A DNA stretch of 64,000 nt from Mycolicibacterium gilvum (GCF_900454025.1 NZ_UGQM01000001.1:3224001-3288000); one strand, 5' to 3'. Positions 17,776-29,500 are shown, counted from the first letter of the stretch. A program made the numbers and translations. The notes: generated by a model from the letters alone, not told the origin.

Positions 17776-18903
17776 GTGAGCGTAGTCGACGGACACACGG
17801 CAGATCGCACACGTGGGCGCGCGGTGGACAGGACCACACTGCATCGGGTGTGGCATGCGGGGCTTGTCCTCATCGCGGCGGCCGTGGTGACGGCGTGCTT
17901 CTTCGCGCCCGTGGTGGCTGCCGTCCTCGGCGCCCTCGCGCTCCTGCTCGGCGCGGCCCGCCTCGCCTACCGCGGCCGCGACCGGTTCATCCCGAACCTC
18001 TACGCCAGAGACACCAGGGTCTACGACGACGATTACCGCGCCTTCATCACCCGCTCGCTGAAAGAGCTGCGGCAGTGCAGGATCCCGGATCACACCCTGT
18101 TGCGGGAGGCGTCGCGACTCGCCCCGCCGACCGGCGAAGAGACCGACGGGCTGGTCCTGGACCTCGGGGTGTGGATCGGGTGGTCGACGAGGCTGACCGC
18201 CGACGCCAGCGGCCGCCCGGTATACGGCTTCGACACCTTTGAAGGCCTGGTCGAGGACTGGCAGGTCGACGATCAACTCGTGATCAAGCGCGGCACCTTC
18301 TCACTGACAGAGCCGCTCGCCCAGCGCTTCATCACCGACACCGGTGTCACACTGCGCGACGGCCTCCCCCCGGCGCTCGGGCGCCCCGTCGAGTTCATCA
18401 AGGGCAGTACCTACGACACGCTGGAACCTTTCCTTGCCTCCAAGCCCGCGGCGCCGATCGCGCTGTTCCACATGGACCTCGACACCTACGAGAGCTGCCT
18501 GCACGCACTGGAGACGTGCAAGGACCGGTTCGTCGAGGGGTCGATCCTGGTGTTCGACGAATACCTGGTCACCAACGGCGAGATGCTCGCGTTCTACGAG
18601 TTCCAGCGCAAGTACGGACTCCAGTACCGGTACCGCGCCTGGGGCCTGGAGATCTGGGAGATGAACGTCGAAATGGTCGCCTCACGCTGGAAGCGTGTGG
18701 CGTACTACCTCATCCTGATCGCGGGCTACTGGTCGCTGGGCGACGGCCGGTACGCGTGGGCGTTCCTCGGGAAGCGGTTCTGGCGTTTCTGGCTCGGCGC
18801 ACCGTTGGGCGACATCGCATTCATGCTCGGCGCCGCGGGGCAGCGTAAGTCGGTCAGCCTCGAGATCACCGGGCTCGGCGAGCTCGGTCGCCAAAGGTCC
18901 TGA
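17776..18903 (+). CDS. Membrane-anchored TylF-like methyltransferase
   Basis: A 375-residue protein. An N-terminal hydrophobic segment (about residues 27-60) is followed by a methyltransferase domain with LDLGVWIGWST and the TylF-like stretch FHMDLDTYESC ... LVFDEY. The C-terminal 80 residues are rich in aromatic and hydrophobic residues (AYYLILIAGYW) and may also touch the membrane. GTG at 17776 follows AGAGGAGA at good spacing. A membrane anchor is unusual in this family and suggests action on a lipid-linked intermediate, for example the acyl chain or the glycan of the finished lipopeptide (inference). The 295-nt upstream gap holds TAGTCT (17744-17749) as a possible -10. Confidence 0.7.
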   Translation: MSVVDGHTADRTRGRAVDRTTLHRVWHAGLVLIAAAVVTACFFAPVVAAVLGALALLLGAARLAYRGRDRFIPNLYARDTRVYDDDYRAFITRSLKELRQCRIPDHTLLREASRLAPPTGEETDGLVLDLGVWIGWSTRLTADASGRPVYGFDTFEGLVEDWQVDDQLVIKRGTFSLTEPLAQRFITDTGVTLRDGLPPALGRPVEFIKGSTYDTLEPFLASKPAAPIALFHMDLDTYESCLHALETCKDRFVEGSILVFDEYLVTNGEMLAFYEFQRKYGLQYRYRAWGLEIWEMNVEMVASRWKRVAYYLILIAGYWSLGDGRYAWAFLGKRFWRFWLGAPLGDIAFMLGAAGQRKSVSLEITGLGELGRQRS

Positions 18904-18914
18904 GCCGCACGGGT

Positions 18915-19421
18915 TCACGCATGGTCGCCGATCCACGATGCGGTGAAGTCCAGCACCGATGGGATGTTCTGGGCCAGATCGGCACCGATGGATTTCTCCA
19001 GGTTTCCGCCGACCAACGGGATCCGCACCGTCACCCGGCCGGCGAAACGCAGCTGCGATCCGTACCCGGCCGGCCGCAGCCATGTCTGCGCATCACACGA
19101 ACCCAGGCCTCCCGAGACCGCGACGGCGATGTTCCCGCACACCCGGCCCTCGCGGTCGGGCACCCAGGTCTCCGTGTACTGCATCGACACTCCGCCCCGA
19201 ACGAGCTTCGCGACCGGCCCGGGCAGCAGCTGACGCCCCAGATCCAGGGTGTAGCGCACCGTGAGGTCTCCGCCGGGGCCGACGTCCAGCGAATCCAGGA
19301 CCGTCACCACGCCTGAACCGGTCGCCAGCCGGTCGTGCCAGTAGTCCTCTCGACCGAATGCGGCGTGGATTCCCTCGACGCTCGCCGTGGACTCCGCAGT
19401 GCCGGTGAACGAACGGGCCAT
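18915..19421 (-). CDS. DUF2505 / SRPBCC-fold protein
   Basis: A 168-residue protein resembling the mycobacterial DUF2505 family (START/Bet v1-like fold that binds a hydrophobic ligand). It begins with ARSFTGTAESTASVEG and ends with NIPSVLDFTASWIGDHA. ATG at 19421 is set by a strong GGAGGAGGAGAG 6-7 nt upstream; a longer frame exists but overlaps the divergent promoter. No catalytic motif is seen. It is convergent with the membrane methyltransferase gene and divergent from the next methyltransferase. A lipid-binding helper role is a guess. Confidence 0.7.
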   Translation of the reverse strand: MARSFTGTAESTASVEGIHAAFGREDYWHDRLATGSGVVTVLDSLDVGPGGDLTVRYTLDLGRQLLPGPVAKLVRGGVSMQYTETWVPDREGRVCGNIAVAVSGGLGSCDAQTWLRPAGYGSQLRFAGRVTVRIPLVGGNLEKSIGADLAQNIPSVLDFTASWIGDHA

Positions 19422-19545
19422 CCGCTCTCTCCTCCTCCGCAACGCTTCGCGCGCCGGGTCACGATTCTGGCAACGTCGCGCCGCTCCCGCGAACGAGTTG
19501 GCGCGTTTTATAGGCGCGATCGTCAATTTAAGGCAGGATCGTCGC

Positions 19546-20298
19546 GTGGGCATCAACGACGGGCTGGTGATGTTGGCGGACGCCTTGCCGGGCATGAACC
19601 GGATCAGGGCTGTGCAGCGGGCGCTGGAGCAGCGCGTCGACCCGGTCTACCTGGAGATCGGGGTGTCGAAAGGGCAGGCGTTCCAACGGATCAGCGCGGA
19701 CGTCAAGATCGCCGTCGACCCCGCCTTCCGGCTCTCACCGCGGACGCGCGAGCTCGCCGACGCCAAAGGCCGCGAGACGTACTACTTCGAGACCACCAGC
19801 GATGCGTTCTTCCGGAACGAGGCGGCACTGCTGGAGCGCCATCCTGTCGACGTCGCGCTGATCGACGGCCTGCACACCTATGAGCAGGTGGTCCGCGACG
19901 TCGAGTACACCGTGCGCCACCTGCGCGAGGACGGTGTCATCTTCCTGCACGACTGCAATCCGCCGTTCGAACTGGCGGGCCGCCGGGCGGACTCGTGGGA
20001 GGACTTCATCGCCGAGCAGAAGGGGCCGCTGGTGATCGGGCTCTGGAACGGTGACGTCTGGAAGGCGATCGTCCATCTGCGCAGCACCCGCCCGGACCTG
20101 ATCGTCGGCGTCCTCAAATGCGACCAGGGCGTCGGCTTCGTCCGGAAGGGCACCCCCGATTCGATGCTGCCCTACACACCCGATCAGGTCGCGGCGCTCA
20201 CCTACGCCGATCTCAAGGCCGACCGCCGACGACTTCTCAACCTCAGGCCACCTCGATACGTCGACGAATTCCTCAGCGCCGGCGCGTCTCGCCGGTAG
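19546..20298 (+). CDS. Class I SAM methyltransferase (Methyltransf_24-like)
   Basis: A 250-residue protein with YLEIGVSKGQAF as SAM loop, ALIDGLHTYEQVVRD and VIFLHDCNPP, typical of the Methyltransf_24 group. GTG 19546 is preferred because AGGCAGGA lies 7 nt upstream and the longer frame runs into the divergent DUF2505 gene; CAGGAT 6 nt before the GTG could also serve as a leaderless -10. It is followed 9 nt later by a glycosyltransferase and heads the gene run leading to mbtH and the NRPS. In GPL clusters a fatty-acid O-methyltransferase occupies a comparable place, so methylation of an acyl 3-OH or of a sugar is plausible (inference). Confidence 0.72.
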   Translation: MGINDGLVMLADALPGMNRIRAVQRALEQRVDPVYLEIGVSKGQAFQRISADVKIAVDPAFRLSPRTRELADAKGRETYYFETTSDAFFRNEAALLERHPVDVALIDGLHTYEQVVRDVEYTVRHLREDGVIFLHDCNPPFELAGRRADSWEDFIAEQKGPLVIGLWNGDVWKAIVHLRSTRPDLIVGVLKCDQGVGFVRKGTPDSMLPYTPDQVAALTYADLKADRRRLLNLRPPRYVDEFLSAGASRR

Positions 20299-20307
20299 GA
20301 GCTTCCG

Positions 20308-21621
20308 ATGAAATTCGTGTTGGCGACATGGGGGAGTCGCGGGGACATCGAACCGTCCGCAGCCGTCGGCCGCGAACTGGTGCGGCGCGGCCATGACGTG
20401 CGGATGGCCGTTCCACCCGATCTGGTGGAATTCACCCGGGCGGCCGGGATCGAGACGGTCGGCTTCGGCCCGGACGCGCAGAGCATCCTCGACGCGCACC
20501 GCGATTTCTGGACCTGCTTCTTCCGCACACCCTGGCGGGTGCGGGATCTGATCAGATCGCGCGTCGAGATCGCCGGACCGCTCCTGCAGGGCTGGCAGGA
20601 GATGAGCTCGACGTTGACGACGTTGGCCGACGGCGCCGATCTCATCTTCACCGGGATCAACTTCGAGGACGCCGCCGCCAACGTCGCCGAGTATCTCGAC
20701 GTTCCGCTGGCCACCCTGCACTACTTCCCCTTGCGGCCCAACGGCCAGATCCTGACGGCGCTGCCCGCCGCGCTCGGCCGCGCGGTGGTGCGAGCGTTCT
20801 GGTGGCTGTCGTGGCGGGTGACGAAGAAGGTCGAGGACACGCAGCGGCGGGGGCTCGGGCTACCGGCGTCGACAGGTTCCGCGCCGCGGCGGATCACCGA
20901 ACGGGGGTCGCTCGAGATTCAGGCCTACGACGCCGCGTGCTTCCCCGGCCTCGCCGCCGAATGGGGCGAGTACGCAGATCAGCGGCCCTTCGTCGGCACG
21001 CTGACGCTGGAGTTGAGCACCGACACCGACGAGGAGGTCGCCTCGTGGCTCGCCGCCGGAACGCCGCCGATCTACTTCGGGTTCGGCAGCATTCCGGTGG
21101 AGTCGCCGGTCGACACCGTCGCGATGATCAGCGCGGCCTGCGCGCGACTGGGCGAGCGGGCCCTGATCGGCGCCGCCGGGACCGATTTCAGCAAAGTGGC
21201 GGTTCCTGAGCACGTGAAAGTGGTCGGCACGCTCAACTACGCCGCGGTGTTTCCCCGCTGCCGCGCCCTCGTCCACCACGGCGGCTCCGGGACCACCCCG
21301 ATCGGGATGCGGGCCGGCGTGCCCCAGCTCATCCTCTACTGGGACATGGTGCATGCGATCTACGGCGCCGCCGTCAAGCGTCTGGGTGTGGGAACCGCGC
21401 GGCGCTTCTCGACGGCCACCGAAACCACCCTGGTCGACGATCTGCGCACGATTCTCGAACCACCGTGCGGGGAGCGGGCGAAGGTGCTGGCCACCCACAT
21501 CACCGAGCCCGCGGACGCTGCCGCCGCCGCCGCCAACCTGCTCGAGCAGCACGCCCGTTACGGACCGGGCCAGGGGCGGCGCCACCCCGCAGACAGGGGT
21601 GACAAGAGTCACACCCAGTGA
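20308..21621 (+). CDS. GPL-type glycosyltransferase, copy 3
   Basis: A 437-residue GT-B enzyme. It starts MKFVLATWGSRGDIEPS and has the donor site HHGGSGTTPIGMRAGVP and the motif SLEIQAYDAACFPGLAAEW shared by all three copies. ATG 20308 follows TAGGAG at 7-nt spacing. It is the copy nearest to the NRPS genes and lies in the same transcriptional direction, so it may add the first sugar on the peptide threonine (inference). Its stop codon falls inside a tandem CRP-like operator. Confidence 0.88.
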   Translation: MKFVLATWGSRGDIEPSAAVGRELVRRGHDVRMAVPPDLVEFTRAAGIETVGFGPDAQSILDAHRDFWTCFFRTPWRVRDLIRSRVEIAGPLLQGWQEMSSTLTTLADGADLIFTGINFEDAAANVAEYLDVPLATLHYFPLRPNGQILTALPAALGRAVVRAFWWLSWRVTKKVEDTQRRGLGLPASTGSAPRRITERGSLEIQAYDAACFPGLAAEWGEYADQRPFVGTLTLELSTDTDEEVASWLAAGTPPIYFGFGSIPVESPVDTVAMISAACARLGERALIGAAGTDFSKVAVPEHVKVVGTLNYAAVFPRCRALVHHGGSGTTPIGMRAGVPQLILYWDMVHAIYGAAVKRLGVGTARRFSTATETTLVDDLRTILEPPCGERAKVLATHITEPADAAAAAANLLEQHARYGPGQGRRHPADRGDKSHTQ

Positions 21622-21631
21622 CAGAGGTCAC
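21599..21631 (+). promoter_or_regulatory. Tandem CRP-like palindromes upstream of mbtH
   Basis: Two GTGAC-N4-GTCAC palindromes at 21599-21612 and 21618-21631 are 19 nt apart centre to centre. Each fits NGTGA-N6-TCACA, the CRP/FNR-type operator used by mycobacterial CRP. They overlap the end of glycosyltransferase 3 and lie 59-91 nt before mbtH. Possible -10 hexamers downstream are TAGAGT (21641-21646) and TAACAT (21672-21677). Confidence 0.55.
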
Positions 21632-21689
21632 ACGCAGAAGTAGAGTTGGCAAATAGTTACAGGTGCGTCAATAACATGATGGAGAACCG

Positions 21690-21920
21690 TTGAGCATCAA
21701 TCCGTTCGACGACGAACAAGGCAGTTTCTTCGTCCTGGTCAACGACGAGGGCCAGCACAGCCTGTGGCCGACCTTCGCCGAGGTGCCGGCCGGCTGGCGC
21801 GTGGTGCACGGCGCAGCCGATCGCGTCGAGTGTCTGAGCTACATCGAACAGAACTGGGCGGACATCCGCCCGAGGTCTCTGCGCGAACGGCTCGCAGCGG
21901 GTGGGGTTTCCGATAACTAG
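21690..21920 (+). CDS. mbtH: MbtH-like NRPS accessory protein
   Basis: A 76-residue MbtH family protein with the signature [19 protein letters not shown] and [11 protein letters not shown]. Such proteins bind NRPS adenylation domains and are needed for their folding or activity. TTG 21690 is preceded by GGAGAA 3-4 nt upstream. It lies 22 nt before the first NRPS gene, the same order as in GPL loci, and almost surely serves the four A domains encoded downstream. Confidence 0.95.
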   Translation: MSINPFDDEQGSFFVLVNDEGQHSLWPTFAEVPAGWRVVHGAADRVECLSYIEQNWADIRPRSLRERLAAGGVSDN

Positions 21921-21942
21921 ACCGTGCAGCTCAGGGAGACCG

Positions 21943-24900
21943 ATGGAGCGTAGAGACCGCGCATATCCACTGACGCGCGCACAACTGGACATCTGGCTCG
22001 AGCAGGAGATGGGCCACTTCGGGGCGGAGTGGCAGTTCGGCCTGCTGGTCGACATCGACGGCCCGGTCGAGCTCGACGCGCTGCAGTGGTCGATCGGGCG
22101 GGTCATCGGCGAGGCCGAGCCGGTACGGGTCGCCGTCTTCGAAGAAGACGGGCGGGTCTATCAACAGGTGATCGAGCATCCCGACGTCGAGCTCGAGTTC
22201 CACGACCTGAGCGACGCCCCCGACCCTGGGCGCGCCGCGCGGGAGCTGGCGCTGACCATGCAGCGCACACCCATGCCGTTCGAGGGCCCTCTGTTCCGAT
22301 TCGCGTTGATGCAGACCGGATTCGACGAGTACTCGTTGTTCGCGTGCTTCCACCACATCGTGATCGACGGGGCCGGGCTCGGACTGATCGGCAACCGCAT
22401 CGCAGCGGTCTACTCCTCGATCGTCATCGGAGAACCGGTCCCCGCCGCGTTCTTCGGCTCGCTGCAGGACCTGGTCGACTGCGAGAGCGACTACGAAGCC
22501 TCCGGCGACTACCGCGCCGACGACGCCTACTGGTCCTCGCATCTGCCCGGCGCTCACGGATCCGCTGTGCAGCAGGCTGCCGACTACGGTGATCCGAACG
22601 CGATCTCCACCCCCGTACAGTTCGACCCCACGGTCATCCGGCGGGTTCAGGAACTCGCCGACGTCTGGAACATCCCCCGTGCGTCGGTTCTGACCGCCGC
22701 CTGCGCGCTGATGATGCCGGGCGGACGGGCCGCCGATGCCGAGGTCGTCCTCGACCTGCCCGTCAGCAGGCGGGTGCGCCCGGAGACGAAAACCCTGCCC
22801 GCGATGGTCGCCGGTGTCGTCCCGCTGGTGTTGACCGTGTCGGCCGGATCCTCGGTCGCCGACTTCTGCGCGCACACCGACAGTCAGATCCGAGAGGCGT
22901 TGCAGCATCAGCGATTCCCCGTCCATGCGCTGGAGCGCAAGGTCGGCGACGCCGATCAGCGGGCAGGCCGGCTGGTGCTCGACTTCCTGCCGCACTCGTT
23001 CTCCCTGGACTTCGGCGGAGTCGCGGCAACGGCATCGATGACGAACTCGGGCTTCGTCGGCGGCTTCGGACTGATCTTCTCCGGTTCCGGGGACGAGCTC
23101 TTCCTCAGCACGCTGGGCGCCGGCCGGTTGTTCTCCGACTCCGACCCCGCCGCCCTCGTGCGACGGTTGGAACGCGTCCTGGTCTCGATGGCGGCCGACC
23201 CAACCCGTCGGCTGTCGTCGATCGATGTCCTCGACACCGCCGAGCACACCGAAGTCGCGGCATGGGGCAACCGCGACGCGTCGTCCGAGGGCGGCGCGTC
23301 GACGCTGGCCGCGGCGTTCCGCGCTGCGGCGGCGCGCACCCCCGATGCGGTGGCCGTCACCTTCGACGGCACATCTGTGACGTATGCCGAGCTGGACCTC
23401 ATGTCGAATCGTGCCGCGGCCGCTCTGGCCGGCCGCGGCGTCGGTCCCGGTGACCGGGTGGGTCTGCTGATGCCGCGCTCGGCCGAGGCGGTGGTGGCGA
23501 TGGTCGCGATCGTGAAGACCGGTGCGGCCTATGTGCCGATCGATCCGGCCGTCCCCGAGGCGCGACGGGAATTCGTGCTCGACGACGCCGCGCCGAGCGC
23601 GGTGGTCACGACGGCAGAACTGTGCGCGAGAGTCGACGGCCGCAACCGCGAGGTCCTCGACATCGCCACGCTGACCACCGAGGACTCTTCGGGGGACTCC
23701 CCGGTCCCGGTCGCCGCGCCGACCCCGGATGACACCGCGTACGTGATCTACACCTCGGGCACCACCGGCACCCCGAAGGGGGTGGCCGTGCCGCATCGCA
23801 ACGTGATCCGACTGCTCGCCACCCTGGACGCGGAAATGTCGCTGTCCGAACAGGTCTGGTCGCAGTGCCACTCACTGGCCTTCGACTTCTCGGTGTGGGA
23901 GATCTGGGGTGCTCTGCTCTTCGGGGGCCGCGTCGTCGTCGTCCCCGACGCCGTGGTGCGGTCGCCGGAGGAACTGCACGCGCTGCTGGTCACCGAGGAA
24001 GTCGGCATTCTGAGCCAGACGCCGTCGGCGTTCTACGCACTGCAGGCGGCCGACGCCCTGGCGCCCGACCTGGGCCGCCGTCTGCGGCTCGACGCCGTGG
24101 TCTTCGGCGGCGAAGCGCTGGAACCGCACCGTCTGGCGCCGTGGATGGCCGCCCACCCCGACGCACCCCGGCTGATCAACATGTACGGCATCACCGAGAC
24201 GACGGTGCACGCATCGTTCCGGGAGATCACGCCCGCCGACCTCGAGCACACGGTCAGCCCCATCGGCGTTCCGTTGGCGCACTTGAGTTTCTTCGTCCTC
24301 GACGCCTGGCTACGTCCCGTGCCGGCCGGGGTGGTCGGGGAACTGTACGTGGCAGGGGCCGGCCTGGCCGACGGCTACATCGGGCGATCCGCGCTCAGCG
24401 CAACGCGATTCGTCGCCTGCCCGTTCACCAGGCCGGGTCACCGGATGTACCGCACCGGCGACCTCATGTGCTGGGGTCCCGACGGCGAGCTGCGCTACAT
24501 GGGCCGCAGCGACGAACAGGTCAAGATCCGGGGCCACCGCATCGAACTCGGCGAAGTCCAGGCCGCGTTGGCCGCACTCGACGGAGTCGATCAGGCCGAG
24601 GTCATCGCCCGTGAGGACCGGCCCGGCGACAAGCGCCTGGTCGGGTATGTCACCGGCGCTTCCGCGCTGAATCCGGCCGCCCTGCGCGCAGCGCTGACCG
24701 AGCGGCTACCCGCCTACATGGTGCCGGCCGCGGTGGTGGTGATCGACACGATCCCGCTGACGGTCAACGGCAAGCTCGACACCCGCGCGCTGCCCGCACC
24801 CGAGTACCAGCACTCCGCCCTCTACCAGGCTCCCACCGACGCCGTCGAGGAGATCCTCGCCGGGATCTACGCCCAGGTACTGGGACTCGAGCAGGTCGGG

Positions 24901-26529
24901 GTCGACGAATCCTTCTTCGAGCTCGGCGGCGACAGCATCCTGTCGATGCAGGTGGTCGCCCGTGCACGCGCGGCAGGAGTGCTGTGCCGGCCGCGCGACG
25001 TGTTCGCCGAACAGACGGTGGCCCGGCTCGCGCGCGTCGCGCGGGTGGCCGACGGCGAGACCACCACGACCGACGACGGAATCGGTCCCGTTCCCGCGAC
25101 GCCGATCATCCACTGGCTCCGGGAAGCCGGGGGAGCGGTCGACCAGTTCAACCAGACCGTCGTGGTGCAGGCACCGGCCGGGGCCACCGAGGCCGATGTG
25201 GCGGTGCTGTTACAGGCGTTACAGGATCGCCACCCGATGCTGCGACTGCAGGCCGGTGGCAGCGGGGACGACTGGACCCTACGCGTGCCCGAAACCGATG
25301 AGACACAGGCACAGTCGTGCCTCATCACCGTCGACGCGCTGACCGACGACGCCATCGCCGCGGCTCGTTCGGAGCTGAATCCGGCCACCGGAACGATGAT
25401 CCGTGCGCTGTGGGTGCCCGCGACCGGCCGGCTGGCCGTGATCGCCCACCATCTGGTCATCGACGGTGTGTCCTGGCGGATTCTGTTGGAGGACCTGAAC
25501 CTCGCCTGGTCCCAACATCGGGCGGGCCGGCCGATCACGCTCCCCGAACCCGGAACGTCGTTCGCCCGGTGGGCGGCACTGCTGTCCGACCACGCGCACC
25601 GACCGGACGTGGTCGCCGAGGCCGATCTGTGGCGCCGGATCGCCGATACGCCCGCGGAACTGCCTGCGCCGAGCCCCGATACGGACACCTACGACACCGC
25701 GGGCACCCTGTCGGTCGAGCTGGATCCCGGCAGCACCGAGATGCTGCTCGGGGAGGTCCCGACCGCATTCCACGCCGGCATCGACGACATCCTGCTGATC
25801 GCGTTCGGTCTTGCGTACGCAGAGTTCCTCGGCACGCTCGGTGTGTCGCCGACACCGGTCTGCGTCGACGTCGAGAGCCACGGACGCCACGACGAGCTGG
25901 TGTGCGGGCTCGGCGACGGCGCGGCCGACGACGGTGTCGACCTGTCCCGCACCGTGGGCTGGTTCACTGCGAAGTATCCGGTCGCGGTCGAGGTCGGCGG
26001 CTTGACCTGGGCGCAGGTCGTCGCTGGCGATGCACGCGTGGGGGAGGCCGTCAAGTCGGCCAAGGAGCAGCTCCGCGCACTACCCGCCGGATTGAACTAC
26101 GGGGTTCTGCGCTATCTCAACGACGACGTCGACCTCGACCTTCCGGATCCACCGATCGCGTTCAACTACCTGGGCCGCCAGGGGGCGACGTCGGGGCAGG
26201 CGGACGGGGCCTGGGCGATCCGGCAGGACGGTTGGTCGGTCACCGACGCCGCGGCCGCCGTACCGATGCCGCTGCGGCACACCGTGGAACTCAACGCCGC
26301 AACCATCGACACGGGCGACGGACCGCGACTGCGTGCCGGCTGGACGTGGGCGTGCTCGATCCTCAACGAGGCCCAGATCAGCAGGTTGTCCGGTCTCTGG
26401 TTCGACGCGCTGACCGGCATCTGCACGCACGTCCGGTGCGGCGGCGGAGGACTGACACCGTCGGACATCGCGGTCGGCCTCAGCCAGCAGCAGATCGACG
26501 AGCTCCAACGGCAATATGCGGATCGCTGA
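21943..26529 (+). CDS. NRPS 1: starter C-A(Thr)-T-E
   Basis: A 1528-residue one-module synthetase. The starter-type C domain (about 1-430) has HHIVIDG at 137 and should acylate the first amino acid. The A domain (about 454-960) has [11 protein letters not shown] near 602 and NGKLD at its end. The T domain has LGGDS with phosphopantetheine Ser998. The E domain (about 1050-1510) has [10 protein letters not shown] near 1169 and the FNYLG motif, making the D isomer. Pocket residues read by eye are D-F-W-S-V-G-M-V-H-(K), a known Thr code. ATG 21943 follows GGGAGA; a GTG at 21901 adds 14 unrelated residues. The product is predicted acyl-D-(allo)Thr, handed to NRPS 2, whose ATG overlaps this stop by 14 nt. 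Confidence 0.92.
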   Translation: MERRDRAYPLTRAQLDIWLEQEMGHFGAEWQFGLLVDIDGPVELDALQWSIGRVIGEAEPVRVAVFEEDGRVYQQVIEHPDVELEFHDLSDAPDPGRAARELALTMQRTPMPFEGPLFRFALMQTGFDEYSLFACFHHIVIDGAGLGLIGNRIAAVYSSIVIGEPVPAAFFGSLQDLVDCESDYEASGDYRADDAYWSSHLPGAHGSAVQQAADYGDPNAISTPVQFDPTVIRRVQELADVWNIPRASVLTAACALMMPGGRAADAEVVLDLPVSRRVRPETKTLPAMVAGVVPLVLTVSAGSSVADFCAHTDSQIREALQHQRFPVHALERKVGDADQRAGRLVLDFLPHSFSLDFGGVAATASMTNSGFVGGFGLIFSGSGDELFLSTLGAGRLFSDSDPAALVRRLERVLVSMAADPTRRLSSIDVLDTAEHTEVAAWGNRDASSEGGASTLAAAFRAAAARTPDAVAVTFDGTSVTYAELDLMSNRAAAALAGRGVGPGDRVGLLMPRSAEAVVAMVAIVKTGAAYVPIDPAVPEARREFVLDDAAPSAVVTTAELCARVDGRNREVLDIATLTTEDSSGDSPVPVAAPTPDDTAYVIYTSGTTGTPKGVAVPHRNVIRLLATLDAEMSLSEQVWSQCHSLAFDFSVWEIWGALLFGGRVVVVPDAVVRSPEELHALLVTEEVGILSQTPSAFYALQAADALAPDLGRRLRLDAVVFGGEALEPHRLAPWMAAHPDAPRLINMYGITETTVHASFREITPADLEHTVSPIGVPLAHLSFFVLDAWLRPVPAGVVGELYVAGAGLADGYIGRSALSATRFVACPFTRPGHRMYRTGDLMCWGPDGELRYMGRSDEQVKIRGHRIELGEVQAALAALDGVDQAEVIAREDRPGDKRLVGYVTGASALNPAALRAALTERLPAYMVPAAVVVIDTIPLTVNGKLDTRALPAPEYQHSALYQAPTDAVEEILAGIYAQVLGLEQVGVDESFFELGGDSILSMQVVARARAAGVLCRPRDVFAEQTVARLARVARVADGETTTTDDGIGPVPATPIIHWLREAGGAVDQFNQTVVVQAPAGATEADVAVLLQALQDRHPMLRLQAGGSGDDWTLRVPETDETQAQSCLITVDALTDDAIAAARSELNPATGTMIRALWVPATGRLAVIAHHLVIDGVSWRILLEDLNLAWSQHRAGRPITLPEPGTSFARWAALLSDHAHRPDVVAEADLWRRIADTPAELPAPSPDTDTYDTAGTLSVELDPGSTEMLLGEVPTAFHAGIDDILLIAFGLAYAEFLGTLGVSPTPVCVDVESHGRHDELVCGLGDGAADDGVDLSRTVGWFTAKYPVAVEVGGLTWAQVVAGDARVGEAVKSAKEQLRALPAGLNYGVLRYLNDDVDLDLPDPPIAFNYLGRQGATSGQADGAWAIRQDGWSVTDAAAAVPMPLRHTVELNAATIDTGDGPRLRAGWTWACSILNEAQISRLSGLWFDALTGICTHVRCGGGGLTPSDIAVGLSQQQIDELQRQYADR

Positions 26530-29500
26530 CGTCCTGCCCCTGACGCCACTGCAGCAGGGGCTGCTGTTCCTTGCCGGCACAGCAGAGCGCGGCGACGACG
26601 TCTACGCGGTGCAGCTCTACATCACGTTGTCGGGTCCGCTCGACCCCGAGCGCTTGCGCGCCGCGGTGCAGACGGTCGGCACCCGGCACCCGCATCTGAG
26701 CGCGCGGTTCTCGCAGCAGTTCGCCGAGCCCGTTCAGATCATCCCCGCCGATCCCGAAGTACCTTGGCGCGCTGTGGATCTCACCGGGTCCGGCACCGGA
26801 GCCGACGCGGATCTCGAGCGGATTTGCGCCGAGGAGCGGGCCGCCGTCTGCGATCTGGCGGAACAGCCGGCCTTCCGGGCCGCCCTGATCCGCACCTCGT
26901 CCGACGAGCACCGCTTCGTGCTGACCAACCACCACATCGTGCTCGATGGCTGGTCGCTGCCGATTCTGCTCGGGGAGTTGTTCGCGGCCTACCTCGGACG
27001 GCGACTGCCCGCGGCGGTACCGTACCGGCGCTTCGTCAGCTGGCTGACGGGCCGCGACCTCGACGCCGCGCGCAGCGCGTGGGCGGAGGTCCTGGCCGGG
27101 TTCGAGACCCCGACCCTGGTGGGTCCGCCCGGTCAGGTCAGGCCGGGGCCCCGTGAGGTCGCCACGTTCGGCATCTCCGAACAGACCACCGTCGCGGTCG
27201 GGGAGCTGGCCCGCACGAGTCACACCACGGTCAGCACGGTCCTGCACGCGGCCTGGGCGCGGGTGCTGATGTCGGTGACCGGCCAGCGAGACGTCACCTT
27301 CGGCACGACGGTGTCCGGTCGGCCCGCCGAGGTGTTCGGCGCGGACTCGATGGTCGGCCTGCTGATCAACACAGTCCCCGTCCGGGCCCGGATCACCGCG
27401 ACCACATCGACGGCCGATCTGCTCGACCAGCTGCAACACACCTACACCCGCACGCTCGACCACCAGCACCTGGCGCTCAGCGAGATTCACCGGGTCACCG
27501 GTCAGGACCACCTCTTCGACACGTTCTTCGTCTACGAGAACTACCCGGTCGACGCGGCCGCGCTGCCGGCGGACGACGGCCTGGCCGTGACCGGGTTCGC
27601 CCACCGCGAATACAACCACTACCCGGTGGCAATCCAGGCTCTGCCGGGCAGCGAACTGGGATTCCGCGTCGAATTCGACACCGAGGTCTTCGACGCGACC
27701 GCCGTCGCGACCCTCATCGGCCGGCTCGAGCGGGTCCTGGCCGCGATGGTCGCTGATCCCGAGCGGCCGCTGTCCTCGGTCGACGTGCTCGACGACACCG
27801 AATGCGACCGCCTCGACGCGTGGAGCAATCGCGCAGCGCTGACGCTACCGAGCCGCGCACCGGCGACGATCCCGGCGATGTTTGCCGCGCAGGTGGCGCG
27901 CGACCCGCACGCGGTGGCACTGACATGTGGCACGCGGTCCTGGACCTACGAGGAGCTCGACGACATCACCACCCGGTTCGCCGAACTCTTGTGCGTCAGG
28001 GGGATCGGTCCCGGAGAACGGGTGGCGCTGCTGATGCCGCGCACGGCCGAGGCGATCATGGCCATCCTCGCGGTCCTCAAGACCGGGGCCGCGTACGTAC
28101 CGATCGATCCCGCCGCTCCTGACGCGCGGATGCGGCTGGTCCTCGGCGATGCCGCACCGGCTGCGGCGATCACGACGTCGGAGCTGGCATCCCGGCTGGA
28201 CGGCCAGGGTCTGCAGATCGTCGATGCCGACGAGATCCTCTCTGGCTCCGAGAGCCCCGTGTCGATGCCGACCGGACCTGCTCCCGACGACCTGGCGTAC
28301 CTCATCTACACCTCGGGGACCACAGGCGTGCCCAAGGGGGTGGCGATCACCCACGACAACGTCGCGGCCCTGCTCGGAGCGCTCGCGGACCACGTCGAGC
28401 TCGCGGGTCAGGTCTGGTCACTGTGGCACTCGCTGGCCTTCGACGTGTCGGTGTGCGAGATGTGGGGTGCGCTGCTGCACGGCGGACGTCTGGTGGTGGT
28501 ACCCGAGTCGGTGGCGCGGGTGCCCGAAGAGTTCCACGCGCTGTTGGCCGCCGAGACGGTGACCGTGCTCAGCCAGACCCCGTCGGGGTTCTACGCACTG
28601 CAGACCGCGGACACCTTGCGGCCCGACACGGGTCGCCGGCTCACCCTCGAGGCGGTCATCTTCGCAGGGGAAGCGCTGGAACCGCAACGCCTTCGAGCCT
28701 GGCGAGAGAATCACCCCGACGGGCCCCGCCTGCTCAACCTGTACGGCACCACCGAGACCACCGTGCACGCGTCCTTCCGGGAGATCTGCGACGACGACCT
28801 CGGCCGCGACGTCAGCCCGGTCGGCGGCCCGCTGCCCGGCCTCGCGTTCTTCGTCCTGGATCAGTGGCTGCGGCAGGTGCCGGCCGGCGTGGTCGGCGAA
28901 CTGTACGTGGCAGGACCACAGGCGGGCCTCGGCTACTGGCGCCGGCCCGAGCTGAGCTCGACACGTTTCGTCGCGTGCCCGTTCACCGACCGGCCGGGCG
29001 AACGCATGTACCGCACCGGGGACCTGGTGTGGTGGGGGACCGACGGGCAATTGCGGTACGTCGGGCGGGCCGACGAGCAGGTCAAGATCCGCGGCTACCG
29101 CATCGAGATCGGCGAGGTGCGCGCGGCGCTGGCCGCCGTGGACGGCGTGGCGCAGGCGGTGGTGATCGCCCGCGAGGACACCCCCGGAGACAAGCGGCTG
29201 GTCGGCTACATCACCCCGACATCGGCTGCGCCGGATCCCGCCGCGGTGCGCGCGGCGTTGGCGCACCGACTGCCCGAGTACATGGTGCCGGCGGCGATCA
29301 TGGTGATCGACGAGCTGCCGCTGACCGTCAACGGCAAACTGGACCGCCGGGCGTTGCCGGCGCCGGAGTATCAGGGCAACGACGCCTACCGCGCACCGAC
29401 GACCGCGATCGAGGAGATCCTCGTCGGGATCTACTGCCGCGTACTGGGTGTCGAACGCGTGGGCGTCGACGACTCGTTCTTCGATCTGGGTGGGGATTCA

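Noticed and set aside
19387..19545. Extended N-terminus of the methyltransferase before 19546
   Set aside because: It overlaps the start and ribosome-binding site of the divergent DUF2505 gene and has no family similarity.
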